The notes: generated by a model not told the origin, from the sequence alone. DNA of 51,081 nucleotides from Candidatus Segatella albertsiae (GCA_002451555.1 DKCU01000158.1:1-51081); one strand, 5' to 3'. Positions 25,136-34,500 are shown, counted from the first letter of the stretch. Made by a program: numbers and translations.

Positions 25136-28100
25136 TTATAATCTAACCTGAACGCCCAAATTGAAAGTACGCTGCAAAGGATACGAGTACCAAGACAGCT
25201 CAGGATCCCAAAGTTTGAAAGGACTAAATACTGCTATATTGTCACCACTGAAATACACTCTACAATATTTGAATGTGTAACCCAATTCCAATGTTTTGAA
25301 ACGAATAAAACTTGCATTTCTAACCCAATATGAGCTTGGCTGTATATTATTGGAAATATCAGCGTTGGTCAACCCCAAACGTGGATAAGTTGCATGAGGA
25401 TTTGGACTATCCACTGACCAATGATCATCGGCTATCCACTGCATCAGATTACGTCCCAAGTTCTCCAAATCTCCATCACCACCAGATGCCAAAAATGGAG
25501 AATAGCCAGAATTAATCATTATCTTACGTTTGCCTGATCCATTGAAGAATACGCCAAAATCCCACTTCTTCCATTGTACGTTAACACCAAAGCCATACTG
25601 AAGATGAGGTGTCCACCCATCAGATTCCAACATCACTTGGTCTTCTGTCGTTATCTTACCATCACCATTGATGTCACGATATTTGATATCACCAGGACGA
25701 ACAGTCGAACCAAGCTGACTTTGGTCTGCCCAATTGTCTATTTCTTCTTGACTCTCAAACAAGCCTTCTGCGACATAGCCTGTCAACCTACTGAGGGGCT
25801 TGCCCGTTGTTGTCTGCCATACGTATGGATAATTTGGCTCATCTACATAGTCATAACGGTTTCTATTATATGTAAGATTGGCACGAACATCCACATTCAA
25901 GTCTTTGTTCAATTGCTTGTTCCAGTTCAAGGACATTTCAAATCCATAATTAGTCACCTGACCGATATTACTCCAAGGCTTAGCACCCCAATAACCCAAG
26001 AGAGTTGGCCAAGAAGAACGAGCCATCAAGATACGGTCACGTACATCATGGAAGTAGTCGAAAGTGATATTGACTTGATTGAAAAGGTTCATATCTACAC
26101 CTATATCAAGTTTCTTTACATGTTCCCATCCTGCGTTGCTTACGGCCAATGTCGAGAAAGACGGACCATATTTCCACACTTCCTGACTTGGCAAACCTGT
26201 CCAAAAAGAGTAAGAACTTCCTATACCAACATTGTTCTGGTAAAGAAAATGCGGCGCACTACTCGTAAATTGGTCACTACCTACCAATCCATAAGAACCA
26301 CGCAACTTCAAGAAGTTGACATATTTTTCCAAAGGCTTCCAGAACTTCTCCGAACTGATGACCCATCCTAAGGATGCAGCAGGGAAAAACTCAAATCTAT
26401 CTCCCTTGGCAAGACGTTCTGAACCATTGTAGCCAAAGTTGAACTCAAATAGATACTTATTGGCATAGTCATAGGTAAGACGTCCTGATATACCCTGATT
26501 TCTATTTGGAAGCACATCACTACGATACTCACGCATCATATACATCAGCATGGCAGTCGCATTGTGCTGGCCGAAACTGCGTTTCCAGTCGATACGACCA
26601 TCCAAATAGAATGTCTGGTCACTACTTTTTCCCACACCACTCTGCGTAATGTAATCTGCACCAGTCTGAAGAAGTTCTGTCTCAAATTCACCCGTCTCCA
26701 CATTATAAGTTCCAGGTTTTAAGCAATAATAATAAGGTGATATGGAACGACTATAGCTGGCACTTGACCAGTTTTTGAAGTTCACCAAAATATGAGCACT
26801 CAATCCTTTAGTAATAAAGTCCAGATTCTGATGAAGGTTCAAAGACGTATTCAAAGTGTTAAAATTGGTCTCATTGTAAGAGCTCAACATATACTGGTAA
26901 GGATTGACACCCAATGTACCACTCTTTATTTCCTTATTACCGAAGCGGATTAACTGTCCATCATCTGCTTGCGAAGGGAAATAGGCAGGGAAAGCCACAG
27001 GATTGATTCGCATCACCTGCCAATAAAGATCAGAAGATGAATAGTTAGGTCCCTTGTTGTTTCCTATTTGAGCCATCATGCGGAGCTCAGCTGTCGTAGT
27101 GCTCGTCAGCTTGTAGGAAATATTGTTTTGGAAGTTATATTCCCATCGATTATAGTTATTGTTATAGAAGTAATTCTTGGGGGCATTAAACAATCCCGTG
27201 TCATGATTAGCCTGCAAACTCATATAATAAGTGACACGAGATCCACCCCCCTGTATATTGATATTGGCACGCTCGTTGAAGTTACCACTCTTGAAAAGCA
27301 AGTCGTACCAATCTACATCAGGATAAGCATAAGGGTTTACATGATTGGCTGTATTCTCTATCTGCTGCTGTGAATAATACGGAGTAACCGCACCATCGGC
27401 ACGAGCCGCCTGAGCCTCATTATAGACCTTCATGTATGTAGCTCCATCGGCAAACTCTATTTTATTCATTGGTCGATTATAGGAAGCCTCCAAGGTCACA
27501 TTGATTTTAGAGCGACTATTCTCCTCACCACTCTTGGTTGTGACAAGCATCACACCATTGGCACCACGGTTACCATAGATGGCCGTAGCGGAAGCATCCT
27601 TCAAGATAGAAAAGCTCTCAATGCTTTCCGCTGGTATATTGTCGAGGTCATTGGCAGAAATCTCAACACCATCCAACAAGATAAGCGGAGTAGCCACACC
27701 ACCAAAAGTATTGATACCACGAATGTAGAAAGCCGAAGAACTACCAGGCTGACCAGAAGACACAGTAGAAATCACACCAGCCAACTTTCCAGCCAATCCA
27801 TTGGTAAGTGAAGAAGATGGCGTTTTCAAAAGATCACCTTTGATGGTTGCGATAGAACCCGTAATAGAGACTTTCTTAGCTGTACCAGCGCCCACCACAA
27901 CTACTTCATCCAGCTGTTGGTCATCAGGCATCATCTTGATAGTAATAACACCCAAGTCACCAACATCTACAGTTTGTTCCTTATAACCAAGATAAGTAAC
28001 CACAAGTTCTGTTTTACTTGTTACATTGAGAGAGAAATGACCATCAATATCAGTCACTGTTCCCAATCCTTTTCCATTTTTTACCTTGATGGTCACACCA

Positions 28101-28285
28101 ATCATAGGCTCACCAGTTGAGCCATCAACAACAGTTCCTTCAAGTTTTCTCTGAGGATTTTTCTGTTGAACAGCCAAAGCCTTGCTGACAGACGTGTTTT
28201 CGAAAGCCAGAACTTGAGTCGCATCCGACAAAGAAAGTCCTAATGCCAATGCTACTACAGCATAAGTTTCTTTTCTTTTTTTCAT
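25136..28285 (-). CDS. SusC-like TonB-dependent outer-membrane transporter
   Basis: A 1049-residue transporter that imports oligosaccharides or glycopeptides across the outer membrane using TonB energy. Signal peptide (MKKRKETYAVVALALGLSLS...), then a carboxypeptidase-regulatory-like domain (LEGTVVDGSTGEPMIGVTIKV, about residues 50-125), a plug domain (LDEVVVVGAGTAKKVSITGS, then GVISTVSSGQPGSSSAFYIRG) and a 22-stranded barrel ending FNLGVQVRL. ATG at 28285 is chosen for the signal peptide. It pairs with SusD downstream. The DUF6055 lipoprotein gene ends 59 bp upstream, and the intervening stretch has no obvious promoter, so both likely come from the promoter at 29752. Confidence 0.96.
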   Translation of the reverse strand: MKKRKETYAVVALALGLSLSDATQVLAFENTSVSKALAVQQKNPQRKLEGTVVDGSTGEPMIGVTIKVKNGKGLGTVTDIDGHFSLNVTSKTELVVTYLGYKEQTVDVGDLGVITIKMMPDDQQLDEVVVVGAGTAKKVSITGSIATIKGDLLKTPSSSLTNGLAGKLAGVISTVSSGQPGSSSAFYIRGINTFGGVATPLILLDGVEISANDLDNIPAESIESFSILKDASATAIYGNRGANGVMLVTTKSGEENSRSKINVTLEASYNRPMNKIEFADGATYMKVYNEAQAARADGAVTPYYSQQQIENTANHVNPYAYPDVDWYDLLFKSGNFNERANINIQGGGSRVTYYMSLQANHDTGLFNAPKNYFYNNNYNRWEYNFQNNISYKLTSTTTAELRMMAQIGNNKGPNYSSSDLYWQVMRINPVAFPAYFPSQADDGQLIRFGNKEIKSGTLGVNPYQYMLSSYNETNFNTLNTSLNLHQNLDFITKGLSAHILVNFKNWSSASYSRSISPYYYCLKPGTYNVETGEFETELLQTGADYITQSGVGKSSDQTFYLDGRIDWKRSFGQHNATAMLMYMMREYRSDVLPNRNQGISGRLTYDYANKYLFEFNFGYNGSERLAKGDRFEFFPAASLGWVISSEKFWKPLEKYVNFLKLRGSYGLVGSDQFTSSAPHFLYQNNVGIGSSYSFWTGLPSQEVWKYGPSFSTLAVSNAGWEHVKKLDIGVDMNLFNQVNITFDYFHDVRDRILMARSSWPTLLGYWGAKPWSNIGQVTNYGFEMSLNWNKQLNKDLNVDVRANLTYNRNRYDYVDEPNYPYVWQTTTGKPLSRLTGYVAEGLFESQEEIDNWADQSQLGSTVRPGDIKYRDINGDGKITTEDQVMLESDGWTPHLQYGFGVNVQWKKWDFGVFFNGSGKRKIMINSGYSPFLASGGDGDLENLGRNLMQWIADDHWSVDSPNPHATYPRLGLTNADISNNIQPSSYWVRNASFIRFKTLELGYTFKYCRVYFSGDNIAVFSPFKLWDPELSWYSYPLQRTFNLGVQVRL

Positions 28286-28344
28286 TGACTTATAAGTTTT
28301 AGTTTTTATTGTAAAAAAAATCATTTTCTGATTGAAGAACAACG

Positions 28345-29724
28345 TTAAATCAACTTTGTTCCCACAAACTTCACCCGATAAGGCCACTGCGCCAAAGCTT
28401 GCTCTACCAATGTCCAATGGGCATCTTTAGGTCCAGCAGTTACGACAAGCCACAAATATTTCAGCTTTTCATCCTTAGGAGAAGTGAAAGACGCACTTGA
28501 CTGGCGATGGTCGTAATCTGCAGTAACCATATCACCATAAACGGACTTGCCAGACTCAGTAACTCCAACAAAGCCAAAACGATAATTTGCACTTTGAGGC
28601 TTTTGGCAAGTATATCCTGATTCTCCCATCATACCCTCAAAATCAACCTTCACGGTCTCTCCTGCAGCAGGCACACTCAACTTCAAAGCATTGAATCCAT
28701 AGTTCTCTGGACAGTGTTCCTGATTGACCTGATACCAACCATTTCCCTTGTCATTCATATAAGAAATCGCACTTGGGAAAGAATTAGCATATTGTCGAGT
28801 TACGTTGCGCACACGATCGTCATCAAAATTGACCAAACGAGCATAGCAGTCATACATTTCATCCACAAATTGCTCTTGGGTCAAGTTTTTCAAGCGCTGA
28901 TAAATGTTAACAGCATCCTCTCCTTGGCGAACATTCTTATAAATATCAGAGATTATCTCGAAACCATGTTTCTGACTCCAATATTCCAGCACAAACGGAG
29001 AGTGATAATTGTTCTCTTGATGCAAGAACGCCTTATGCGTAAGTTCCTTGAAAGCATTCCAATGATATACCTCGTCATCAATCCATTTAGGATTCACGTG
29101 CCAAAGCATCCATTGCGAGGTCATCTCCAAAAATCCTCCAAAAGAATTATCAAATGCGCGATAACCATCAGCAACCAACTGCAATTGGAAACTATGCCCC
29201 AACTCATGCGCAACAGTATTGAGGTTTTTGTCCTGCAAACGATTAGGTGCAGCCCAAAACGCTCCTACCTTATTATCATATGTTCCACCATATGCTGTAC
29301 CCTCCAGCGAATACTTTATCATGACATTCATGCGATAAGTATCAGCCAACGAGCCTTCCTCCTTATGAAACCCTAATGTATCACGATAACATTTGTAGAA
29401 ATGTTCCAGCTTGGCCTTAAGATTATCCAAATCCACATGCATATCATGCCCTTCTAAAGATGGTGGAGAAGCCAAATCCTTGCCAAAGCCACTTTCCCAA
29501 AAAATCGCAAGATTGTCTGTATAGGCAGCACGTGCATAACTATAATCGGTAGTGTCAACACGCCAATCCTGACTTAGAAATTCCTTTGGCTTATAGACTT
29601 TCTTGCCAGAAGGTACTTCATAAATAGTTTTTGTTTCCTGTCCTGTCACAATATTGTCATCTGAACAAGAAACAACAGACAACAACAACAAACACAGTCC
29701 GAATAGTTTTAATTCATCTCTCAT
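28345..29724 (-). CDS. DUF6055 metalloprotease-like lipoprotein
   Basis: A 459-residue lipoprotein (lipobox VVSC, then SDDNIVTG) of the DUF6055 type. It has a gluzincin-like zinc motif, TVAHELGHSFQ, near residue 175, and a downstream glutamate in GGFLEMTSQWMLW about 26 residues later that could be the third zinc ligand. The N-terminal half contains an ...LAIFWESGFGKD... segment typical of this family. The C-terminal 120 residues form a beta-sandwich. It is probably surface-exposed and proteolytic; activity has not been shown for most members. It is the first gene of the DUF6055-SusC-SusD-lipoprotein unit, ahead of the transporter, which suggests a direct part in substrate capture. Confidence 0.82.
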   Translation of the reverse strand: MRDELKLFGLCLLLLSVVSCSDDNIVTGQETKTIYEVPSGKKVYKPKEFLSQDWRVDTTDYSYARAAYTDNLAIFWESGFGKDLASPPSLEGHDMHVDLDNLKAKLEHFYKCYRDTLGFHKEEGSLADTYRMNVMIKYSLEGTAYGGTYDNKVGAFWAAPNRLQDKNLNTVAHELGHSFQLQLVADGYRAFDNSFGGFLEMTSQWMLWHVNPKWIDDEVYHWNAFKELTHKAFLHQENNYHSPFVLEYWSQKHGFEIISDIYKNVRQGEDAVNIYQRLKNLTQEQFVDEMYDCYARLVNFDDDRVRNVTRQYANSFPSAISYMNDKGNGWYQVNQEHCPENYGFNALKLSVPAAGETVKVDFEGMMGESGYTCQKPQSANYRFGFVGVTESGKSVYGDMVTADYDHRQSSASFTSPKDEKLKYLWLVVTAGPKDAHWTLVEQALAQWPYRVKFVGTKLI

Positions 29725-29751
29725 AAATTCTAGTTTTTGTTAAAGTTGTTG

Positions 29752-29759
29752 CAAAGGAA
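29752..29759 (-). promoter_or_regulatory. -7 element of the DUF6055-SusC-SusD unit
   Basis: Minus-strand TTCCTTTG, 27 bp before the start codon of the first gene, with no TTTG at the -33 position. The operator centre is exactly 63 bp away. Confidence 0.55.
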
Positions 29760-29799
29760 GTTAAAAGTCGTAACAATTAGCTTAAAAATCATACAAAAA

Positions 29800-29837
29800 T
29801 GCTAACAAAATCGTACAAAAGCACGATTTTGTTAGCA
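29800..29837 (-). terminator. Terminator of the upstream unit, overlapping operator C
   Basis: A 15-bp perfect stem pairs 29800-29814 with 29823-29837, with loop ACAAAAGC. On the minus strand it is followed by TTTTTGTATGATTTTT, a good terminator for the fusion peptidase gene ending at 29857. The inner part of the stem is the shared operator. Confidence 0.85.
29807..29830 (-). promoter_or_regulatory. Shared operator, site C (DUF6055-SusC-SusD unit)
   Basis: AAAATCGT-N8-ACGATTTT, the most symmetrical of the three copies. Its centre (29818.5) is 63 bp from the -7 box at 29752-29759. It is embedded in the terminator hairpin of the preceding transcript. Confidence 0.78.
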
Positions 29838-29856
29838 TAAACACTATTCTACCTCT

Positions 29857-31623
29857 TTATTTATGAGTCAGCAGCCATTCTGCCAAGACTTTGCAATAGT
29901 GCTCATGGTCTTCGACAAACGGCATATGGCGACTTCCTATAAACATCTCCCACTTAGCTTGAGGCAAGGCATCATACATGGCCTTGGCTATGGCAGGAGT
30001 ACAGAGATCATCTGTTCCATTGATAATGAGAGTCGGAATATCGATGCTCTTCATTTTTTCCAAATATTCAAAATCCTTCAAGTCGCCTGTTGCATTCAAC
30101 TCATTGGGTCCCCATCCATATATATAAGACAAGGTGCCCGACTTCTTGGGACGACGTAGGCACTCAGGCGATTTTTCTGTCACAGGACCAGCACAATGCA
30201 ATTTCATATAGTGAGCAATGGCCTTTTGATATCCTTTGTCTTGGAAATTGCCTGTAGCCTCAGCCTTGGCTATCGCCTTTTGTTCCTTCTCAGGCAAGAA
30301 CTTCACCAAACGGTGTTGTTCCTTTACCCACATCGATGCCGATGGATTGGTGCTTGAAAGAATCAACGAACGAACACCTTCCGGCTTGCGCTCATATATG
30401 TAAGCCAAAGCCAACATGCCACCCCAAGATTGTCCTAACAGATGAACCTGGTCAAGATGCAGATACTTACGCAAAGCTGCAAGTTCATCGACCCAAGTCT
30501 CCGTTTTCCAAAGTTCGGGATGACCGTCAACGAAAGACTTTCCACAGCCTAATTGGTCGTACATAATCACTTGATGTCCCGTCTCTGCAATTTGGTCTAA
30601 CACTTCGAAGTAATTATGCGTACTACCAGGTCCACCATGGAGAAGGATGATAGGAGCCTTACCTGGCTGACGTTCACCCACGATGCGATAATACACCTGA
30701 TAACCTCGGAAAGGCATAAAACCCTCTTCTACCTTTTGTTGTTGTCCCCAAAAAGCAAATTTATGTGCGGCCACAAGGTCTGTATAGTCACAAGTGTAAA
30801 CATTTTGCTTCTTATGTTTGCTGATTTGAAGTCGGGTGGAAGGGAAATACTGAGCCAAGAGATGGTACATGTCAGGATCCATCGCCCGCAATTCCTCACG
30901 AGTATTAATCCAATTATGCTTTCCATCAGCCTGCTGAACTTCAGCATTCACATTGAACCAATCTTGCACTGCCTCAGCAAAATATTCCATACCATTATCT
31001 AAACGATAAGTATTCGCATAAATACCTCGAGCCTTTACATTTGCCAAAAGTCGATCCAGTTTTTCATTGATAGTAGGATCCACCTGATAAATACCTATAA
31101 GATGGATGGAATGCGCAAATTCATGAATCAAGATGTCTTCGGCATGATACTTATCTATCTGGTATGCCAAGATATTTTCTTCAGCACAAGTAGTGACTGG
31201 TACTTTCATGGTTCCCTCCATACCCCTGGCGCGTACATCCATATTGACAGAAGTGTCGTTCGCCATGAAACGATGCTCAGGAATATCGGTCTCTCCTTCA
31301 TAACGAGCCATAATAGCCACACGAGTTCCATGCTTAACCATCGCATTCAATACATCTGGCTTCAGCATACACGTCATGTAATATAAGGTTCGATGCGCAG
31401 CGACAATACAAGAATCAGGAACGCGCCATGAGGTAACGATAGGTATCCCATTGACATTGACATATTTCTTATAGAATTTGTCGAGATGAAGCTCCTTTGG
31501 AGGAGCCGTAATCTTACATGCTGGCACATGCAATTCATCATCGCCCACATAATCACTCTGTCGCTGAGCCACAACAAACAAAGAGAATGTGAGCAAAAGA
31601 GACAAAAGACTTTTTCTTTTCAT
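29857..31623 (-). CDS. Secreted metallopeptidase-prolyl iminopeptidase fusion
   Basis: A 588-residue exported protein that joins two peptidase-like domains. After the signal peptide (ends near FVVAQ), residues about 25-285 form a zinc-peptidase-like domain with H167EFAH171 (in DILIHEFAHSIH) and a second motif GMEYFAEAVQDWFN about 42 residues later that supplies a third-ligand Glu (213 or 217). Residues about 300-588 are a complete S33 prolyl iminopeptidase-type alpha/beta hydrolase: oxyanion motif LLHGGPGSTHNYF, nucleophile Ser399 in LLGQSWGGMLAL, Asp in INGTDDLCTP and His in GSRHMPF. S33 enzymes remove N-terminal proline, and some accept hydroxyproline. It lies 11 bp after the M64 gene and before a strong terminator. 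The fusion is unusual. Confidence 0.87.
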   Translation of the reverse strand: MKRKSLLSLLLTFSLFVVAQRQSDYVGDDELHVPACKITAPPKELHLDKFYKKYVNVNGIPIVTSWRVPDSCIVAAHRTLYYMTCMLKPDVLNAMVKHGTRVAIMARYEGETDIPEHRFMANDTSVNMDVRARGMEGTMKVPVTTCAEENILAYQIDKYHAEDILIHEFAHSIHLIGIYQVDPTINEKLDRLLANVKARGIYANTYRLDNGMEYFAEAVQDWFNVNAEVQQADGKHNWINTREELRAMDPDMYHLLAQYFPSTRLQISKHKKQNVYTCDYTDLVAAHKFAFWGQQQKVEEGFMPFRGYQVYYRIVGERQPGKAPIILLHGGPGSTHNYFEVLDQIAETGHQVIMYDQLGCGKSFVDGHPELWKTETWVDELAALRKYLHLDQVHLLGQSWGGMLALAYIYERKPEGVRSLILSSTNPSASMWVKEQHRLVKFLPEKEQKAIAKAEATGNFQDKGYQKAIAHYMKLHCAGPVTEKSPECLRRPKKSGTLSYIYGWGPNELNATGDLKDFEYLEKMKSIDIPTLIINGTDDLCTPAIAKAMYDALPQAKWEMFIGSRHMPFVEDHEHYCKVLAEWLLTHK

Positions 31624-31634
31624 TTTTCCATCTA

Positions 31635-32999
31635 TTATTTACCTGTATAAAAGTCTGTTATACGACGAATAGCCCTCTGGCACACTGGACAGAAATCATC
31701 CACTTCGTTGATTCTCATGCGACAAACCTGTGCTGGTCTGTAACATCCCTTGCTCTGGTTGCCAGCACCTTCGAAGACACCTATCTTGAAGACCGCCTCA
31801 TTGAGTTTTTTCTGCTCCTTTGGTGTCAACTTGGCTTTATGGTTAGGCAATTTAGCAGGAGGAGTTGGTATCTTCACTCCCTTAGACAACATATCTGCCC
31901 ACTTGCTATTGAAATCCTTCAAGGTTGTAAGATTTTGCTCCCAAGGCTCCGTGTCACTCGGGTACATCGGATCATACTCATCGGTGCTGTATTCATCGCC
32001 AAGACCTGCAAAGCCATGACCAAACTCATGCACGAGCACTTTCTTGAACGTAGGATGGTCGGTCGTAGAAAGTGTCACCTGATTGTAGATGCCACCACCA
32101 CCATAGGTTGGCGAGTTGACCAACACCATGATTTGCTCGAAAGGTACGTTGCTCAAGGCATCATAAATGCGGTGCACCTTACTGGTGGTGAGATAACGCT
32201 GCGAATAGAACGTATCGTAATGAGCATTCGCCACCGTATTCTTCCAAATGCCTTTATGGGGTATGCTCGGACCTTCTTCCAATGAGGGAGAAGCCACTGC
32301 CACCACATTGAAACGATTTTTCAATGAGAGGAAAGGCTCTCGCTCGAAGATGGCATCGGCAGCCCTCTGAGCATCCTTGTAAAACTTGTCCATCTCATCT
32401 TTCTTATATCCTTCTGCCACGATAGCGAGATCCACACATTGGTCTGTGCTTCCATTTCTCACTATATATTTATAAGGTATGCCATTCTCGCCCAAAGGTC
32501 GAATCAGAATGTCGGAAGGATCTATCGTATGGCGAAGTTCCGCCGTCGTATGATGATGGATATCAGAAAGCGTGATGCTTACATCCACAGGCTTCTTGGG
32601 AAATGGAACCAAGAAACTGCTTTCGAAAGATTTCTTGAGATGTTTTGCCTCTTGAGTAAGTTGCCACTCCTGGAAGAGTGTGGAGAAGGTATTCACATAC
32701 AACACCTTGTTAGTACCATGCTCATAGACTGTCACCTGTCCGTTTCCGTTCAGAAACTTTTCTGAAAGCCTTGTTTTTCTGCCTGCCCACTTGGGATTGG
32801 TATATGCCTGTTCGAAATAAATGGATTGGTTGACGCTATCACCTGCCACAATATAGTCCAAGCGCAAGGTTTTATCCACGAAATAATCGTCAAAGTTCTG
32901 AGCTTGCATCGGCGCAGCCAAGAACAAAGCTGACGAAACAAACATGATTTTATGTTTGATCGCCTTTGTCATACTATCAATCATATTATCTGTATTCAT
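31635..32999 (-). CDS. Peptidase M64 family protein
   Basis: A 454-residue exported metallopeptidase of family M64 (IgA-peptidase family). The zinc motif is VLVHEFGHGFAGLGDEY near residue 320, with the family's Asp-Glu-Tyr extension. A signal sequence is present (MFVSSALFLAAPMQAQ); the true start could be the first ATG or one of the two in-frame ATGs within the next 9 codons. The N-terminal 110 residues are a beta-rich domain common in Bacteroidota M64 proteins. The C-terminus has a conserved Cys cluster, CYRPAQVCRMR and FCPVCQ. It is 49 bp downstream of the GH27 gene and 11 bp upstream of the fusion peptidase gene, so these three probably share a transcript. Confidence 0.92.
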   Translation of the reverse strand: MNTDNMIDSMTKAIKHKIMFVSSALFLAAPMQAQNFDDYFVDKTLRLDYIVAGDSVNQSIYFEQAYTNPKWAGRKTRLSEKFLNGNGQVTVYEHGTNKVLYVNTFSTLFQEWQLTQEAKHLKKSFESSFLVPFPKKPVDVSITLSDIHHHTTAELRHTIDPSDILIRPLGENGIPYKYIVRNGSTDQCVDLAIVAEGYKKDEMDKFYKDAQRAADAIFEREPFLSLKNRFNVVAVASPSLEEGPSIPHKGIWKNTVANAHYDTFYSQRYLTTSKVHRIYDALSNVPFEQIMVLVNSPTYGGGGIYNQVTLSTTDHPTFKKVLVHEFGHGFAGLGDEYSTDEYDPMYPSDTEPWEQNLTTLKDFNSKWADMLSKGVKIPTPPAKLPNHKAKLTPKEQKKLNEAVFKIGVFEGAGNQSKGCYRPAQVCRMRINEVDDFCPVCQRAIRRITDFYTGK

Positions 33000-33048
33000 T
33001 TCTATTTGTTTGTATTCATATCATTTCCTATTCATTCAGAATGAGTTC

Positions 33049-34287
33049 TTATGATTTCTTAGACAATCTCACCATCAACACGCCATGGGCTGGAATCGTG
33101 GCCTTGGTATTTTTAGCTGTTGTGCCAATGTTCTTATGTTGCCATAGGTCTCTAATGACGTACTCATTAGAACGAATGTTGACCTCGTTGGCAAAATAAA
33201 TGGTCTGCGCACGCCAATTGTAGTCCAGCTTCCATGGAAAATCCGTACGATTCAAGAAACAAACCGCCAATTCTCCATTTGAAAGAGGCTTGGCCCAGAT
33301 TTCCTTCTCTCCCATATCCATGAATCGGCGTCCTTGTTCGCCCAAAGAGTCTTGATCGACAGCTATCACCTCCTTGTTGGTCAAGATTTCATGTGTATCC
33401 TTGTCCATCTTTGTCAAGTCATTGCCCGCCATCAATGGAGCGGCAAGCATACACCACATGGAGAAATGAGTAATGTATTCATCCTTGGTCATACCACCAT
33501 TGCCCACCTCAAGCAATTCCGCATCATTCCAATGACCTGGACCGGCATAAGGATAGAGATCCGCCATCTTGTCGATGATGTTCAACACGCCCACGCCTCC
33601 CCAGTCGAATAGACACTGGTAGCAATCACGTATGTCGGCAGTCACTCTCCATAGATGTCCGATTCCCTTGCCCCACTTCCAAGGCTCGTGCTCGCCCCAC
33701 TCGCAAATACTGAGAATCATCGGGCGACCCGACTCCTTGATGGCATCGCTCATCGTAGCATAAGCTGCCTGGGCATTCTGTCCCTCGTCAGAGCACCAGT
33801 CGTACTTCAAATAATCGACACCCCACTTGGCGTATGTCAAAGCATCCTGAAACTGATGACCACGACTGCCTGGGCGTCCCTGACAAGTGTAGCTACCTGC
33901 ACAAGAATAGAGTCCAAACTTCAAGCCCTTGGAATGAATGTAGTCGGCAAGATATTTCATGCCATGAGGAAAACGGTCAGGGTCTGGCTGAATGAAGCCA
34001 AGACTATCACGCTCCACCTGCCAACAGTCGTCTATCACGACATACTCGTAGCCAGCATCTTTCATGCCAGTCTCCACGATTTTGTCTGCCATGTCCATGA
34101 TCAACTTCTCGCTCACATTACAGCCAAACTTATTCCATGAGTTCCAGCCCATAGGAGGAGTCTTTGCCAATGACTGATAAGCAGAGTCTGAAACTTCCTT
34201 TGGCTTGCCAAAGAACATCTGTGCCTGAACTGGTATTGCCAACGAGCATACCAACAAAGCCGAAATCAAAATTTTCTTTTTATGCAT
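33049..34287 (-). CDS. GH27 alpha-galactosidase
   Basis: A 412-residue exported glycoside hydrolase of family GH27. It has a signal peptide, the barrel start TPPMGWNSWNKFGC, nucleophile Asp163 in DYLKYDWCSD and acid/base Asp218 in WRVTADIRD. Both aspartates of VVIDDCW (86, 87) are kept; these contact the galactose hydroxyls, and in GH27 beta-L-arabinopyranosidases one of them is replaced, so alpha-galactosidase is the better call. Length is as expected. It is divergent from the GH97 gene, with operator A between them and a -7 candidate at 34327-34334. Likely job: removal of alpha-linked galactose from the target glycan or glycoprotein in the periplasm or at the surface. Confidence 0.92.
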   Translation of the reverse strand: MHKKKILISALLVCSLAIPVQAQMFFGKPKEVSDSAYQSLAKTPPMGWNSWNKFGCNVSEKLIMDMADKIVETGMKDAGYEYVVIDDCWQVERDSLGFIQPDPDRFPHGMKYLADYIHSKGLKFGLYSCAGSYTCQGRPGSRGHQFQDALTYAKWGVDYLKYDWCSDEGQNAQAAYATMSDAIKESGRPMILSICEWGEHEPWKWGKGIGHLWRVTADIRDCYQCLFDWGGVGVLNIIDKMADLYPYAGPGHWNDAELLEVGNGGMTKDEYITHFSMWCMLAAPLMAGNDLTKMDKDTHEILTNKEVIAVDQDSLGEQGRRFMDMGEKEIWAKPLSNGELAVCFLNRTDFPWKLDYNWRAQTIYFANEVNIRSNEYVIRDLWQHKNIGTTAKNTKATIPAHGVLMVRLSKKS

Positions 34288-34326
34288 AACTCTATATTTT
34301 TATATGAATGATTCATTAACATCATG

Positions 34327-34334
34327 CAAAATAA
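34327..34334 (-). promoter_or_regulatory. -7 element of the GH27-M64-fusion unit
   Basis: Minus-strand TTATTTTG, 39 bp before the GH27 start; it departs from the consensus at one base. The centre is 62 bp from operator A. No -33 box at the usual spacing. Confidence 0.5.
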
Positions 34335-34380
34335 CCTATTAACAATGAATTTTGCCCCAACAATAGTGCTTTACAAGTGT

Positions 34381-34404
34381 AAAATCGTATTTTTGGACGA
34401 TAAT
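34381..34404. promoter_or_regulatory. Shared operator, site A (divergent GH27 / GH97)
   Basis: AAAATCGT-N8-ACGATAAT, midway between the divergent starts at 34287 and 34501. Its centre (34392.5) is 63 bp from the GH97 -7 box and 62 bp from the GH27 -7 box, so one site can serve both transcripts. Confidence 0.75.
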
Positions 34405-34451
34405 TTCATCATTTTGAACTTTTTATACCCCCAAATATCAAAAACAATCAA

Positions 34452-34459
34452 TATCTTTG
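34452..34459 (+). promoter_or_regulatory. -7 element of the GH97-GH127 unit
   Basis: TATCTTTG, matching TAnnTTTG, with no -33 TTTG. The leader just after it has a tandem repeat of CCATCGAATTAAAA (34460 and 34478, 18 bp apart). Confidence 0.65.
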
Positions 34460-34500
34460 CCATCGAATTAAAATAAGCCATCGAATTAAAACGAAAAAAA

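Noticed and set aside
33049..34287. GH27 as a beta-L-arabinopyranosidase
   Set aside because: Both Asp residues of VVIDDCW are present; one is changed in the known arabinopyranosidases of this family. Not excluded by sequence alone.
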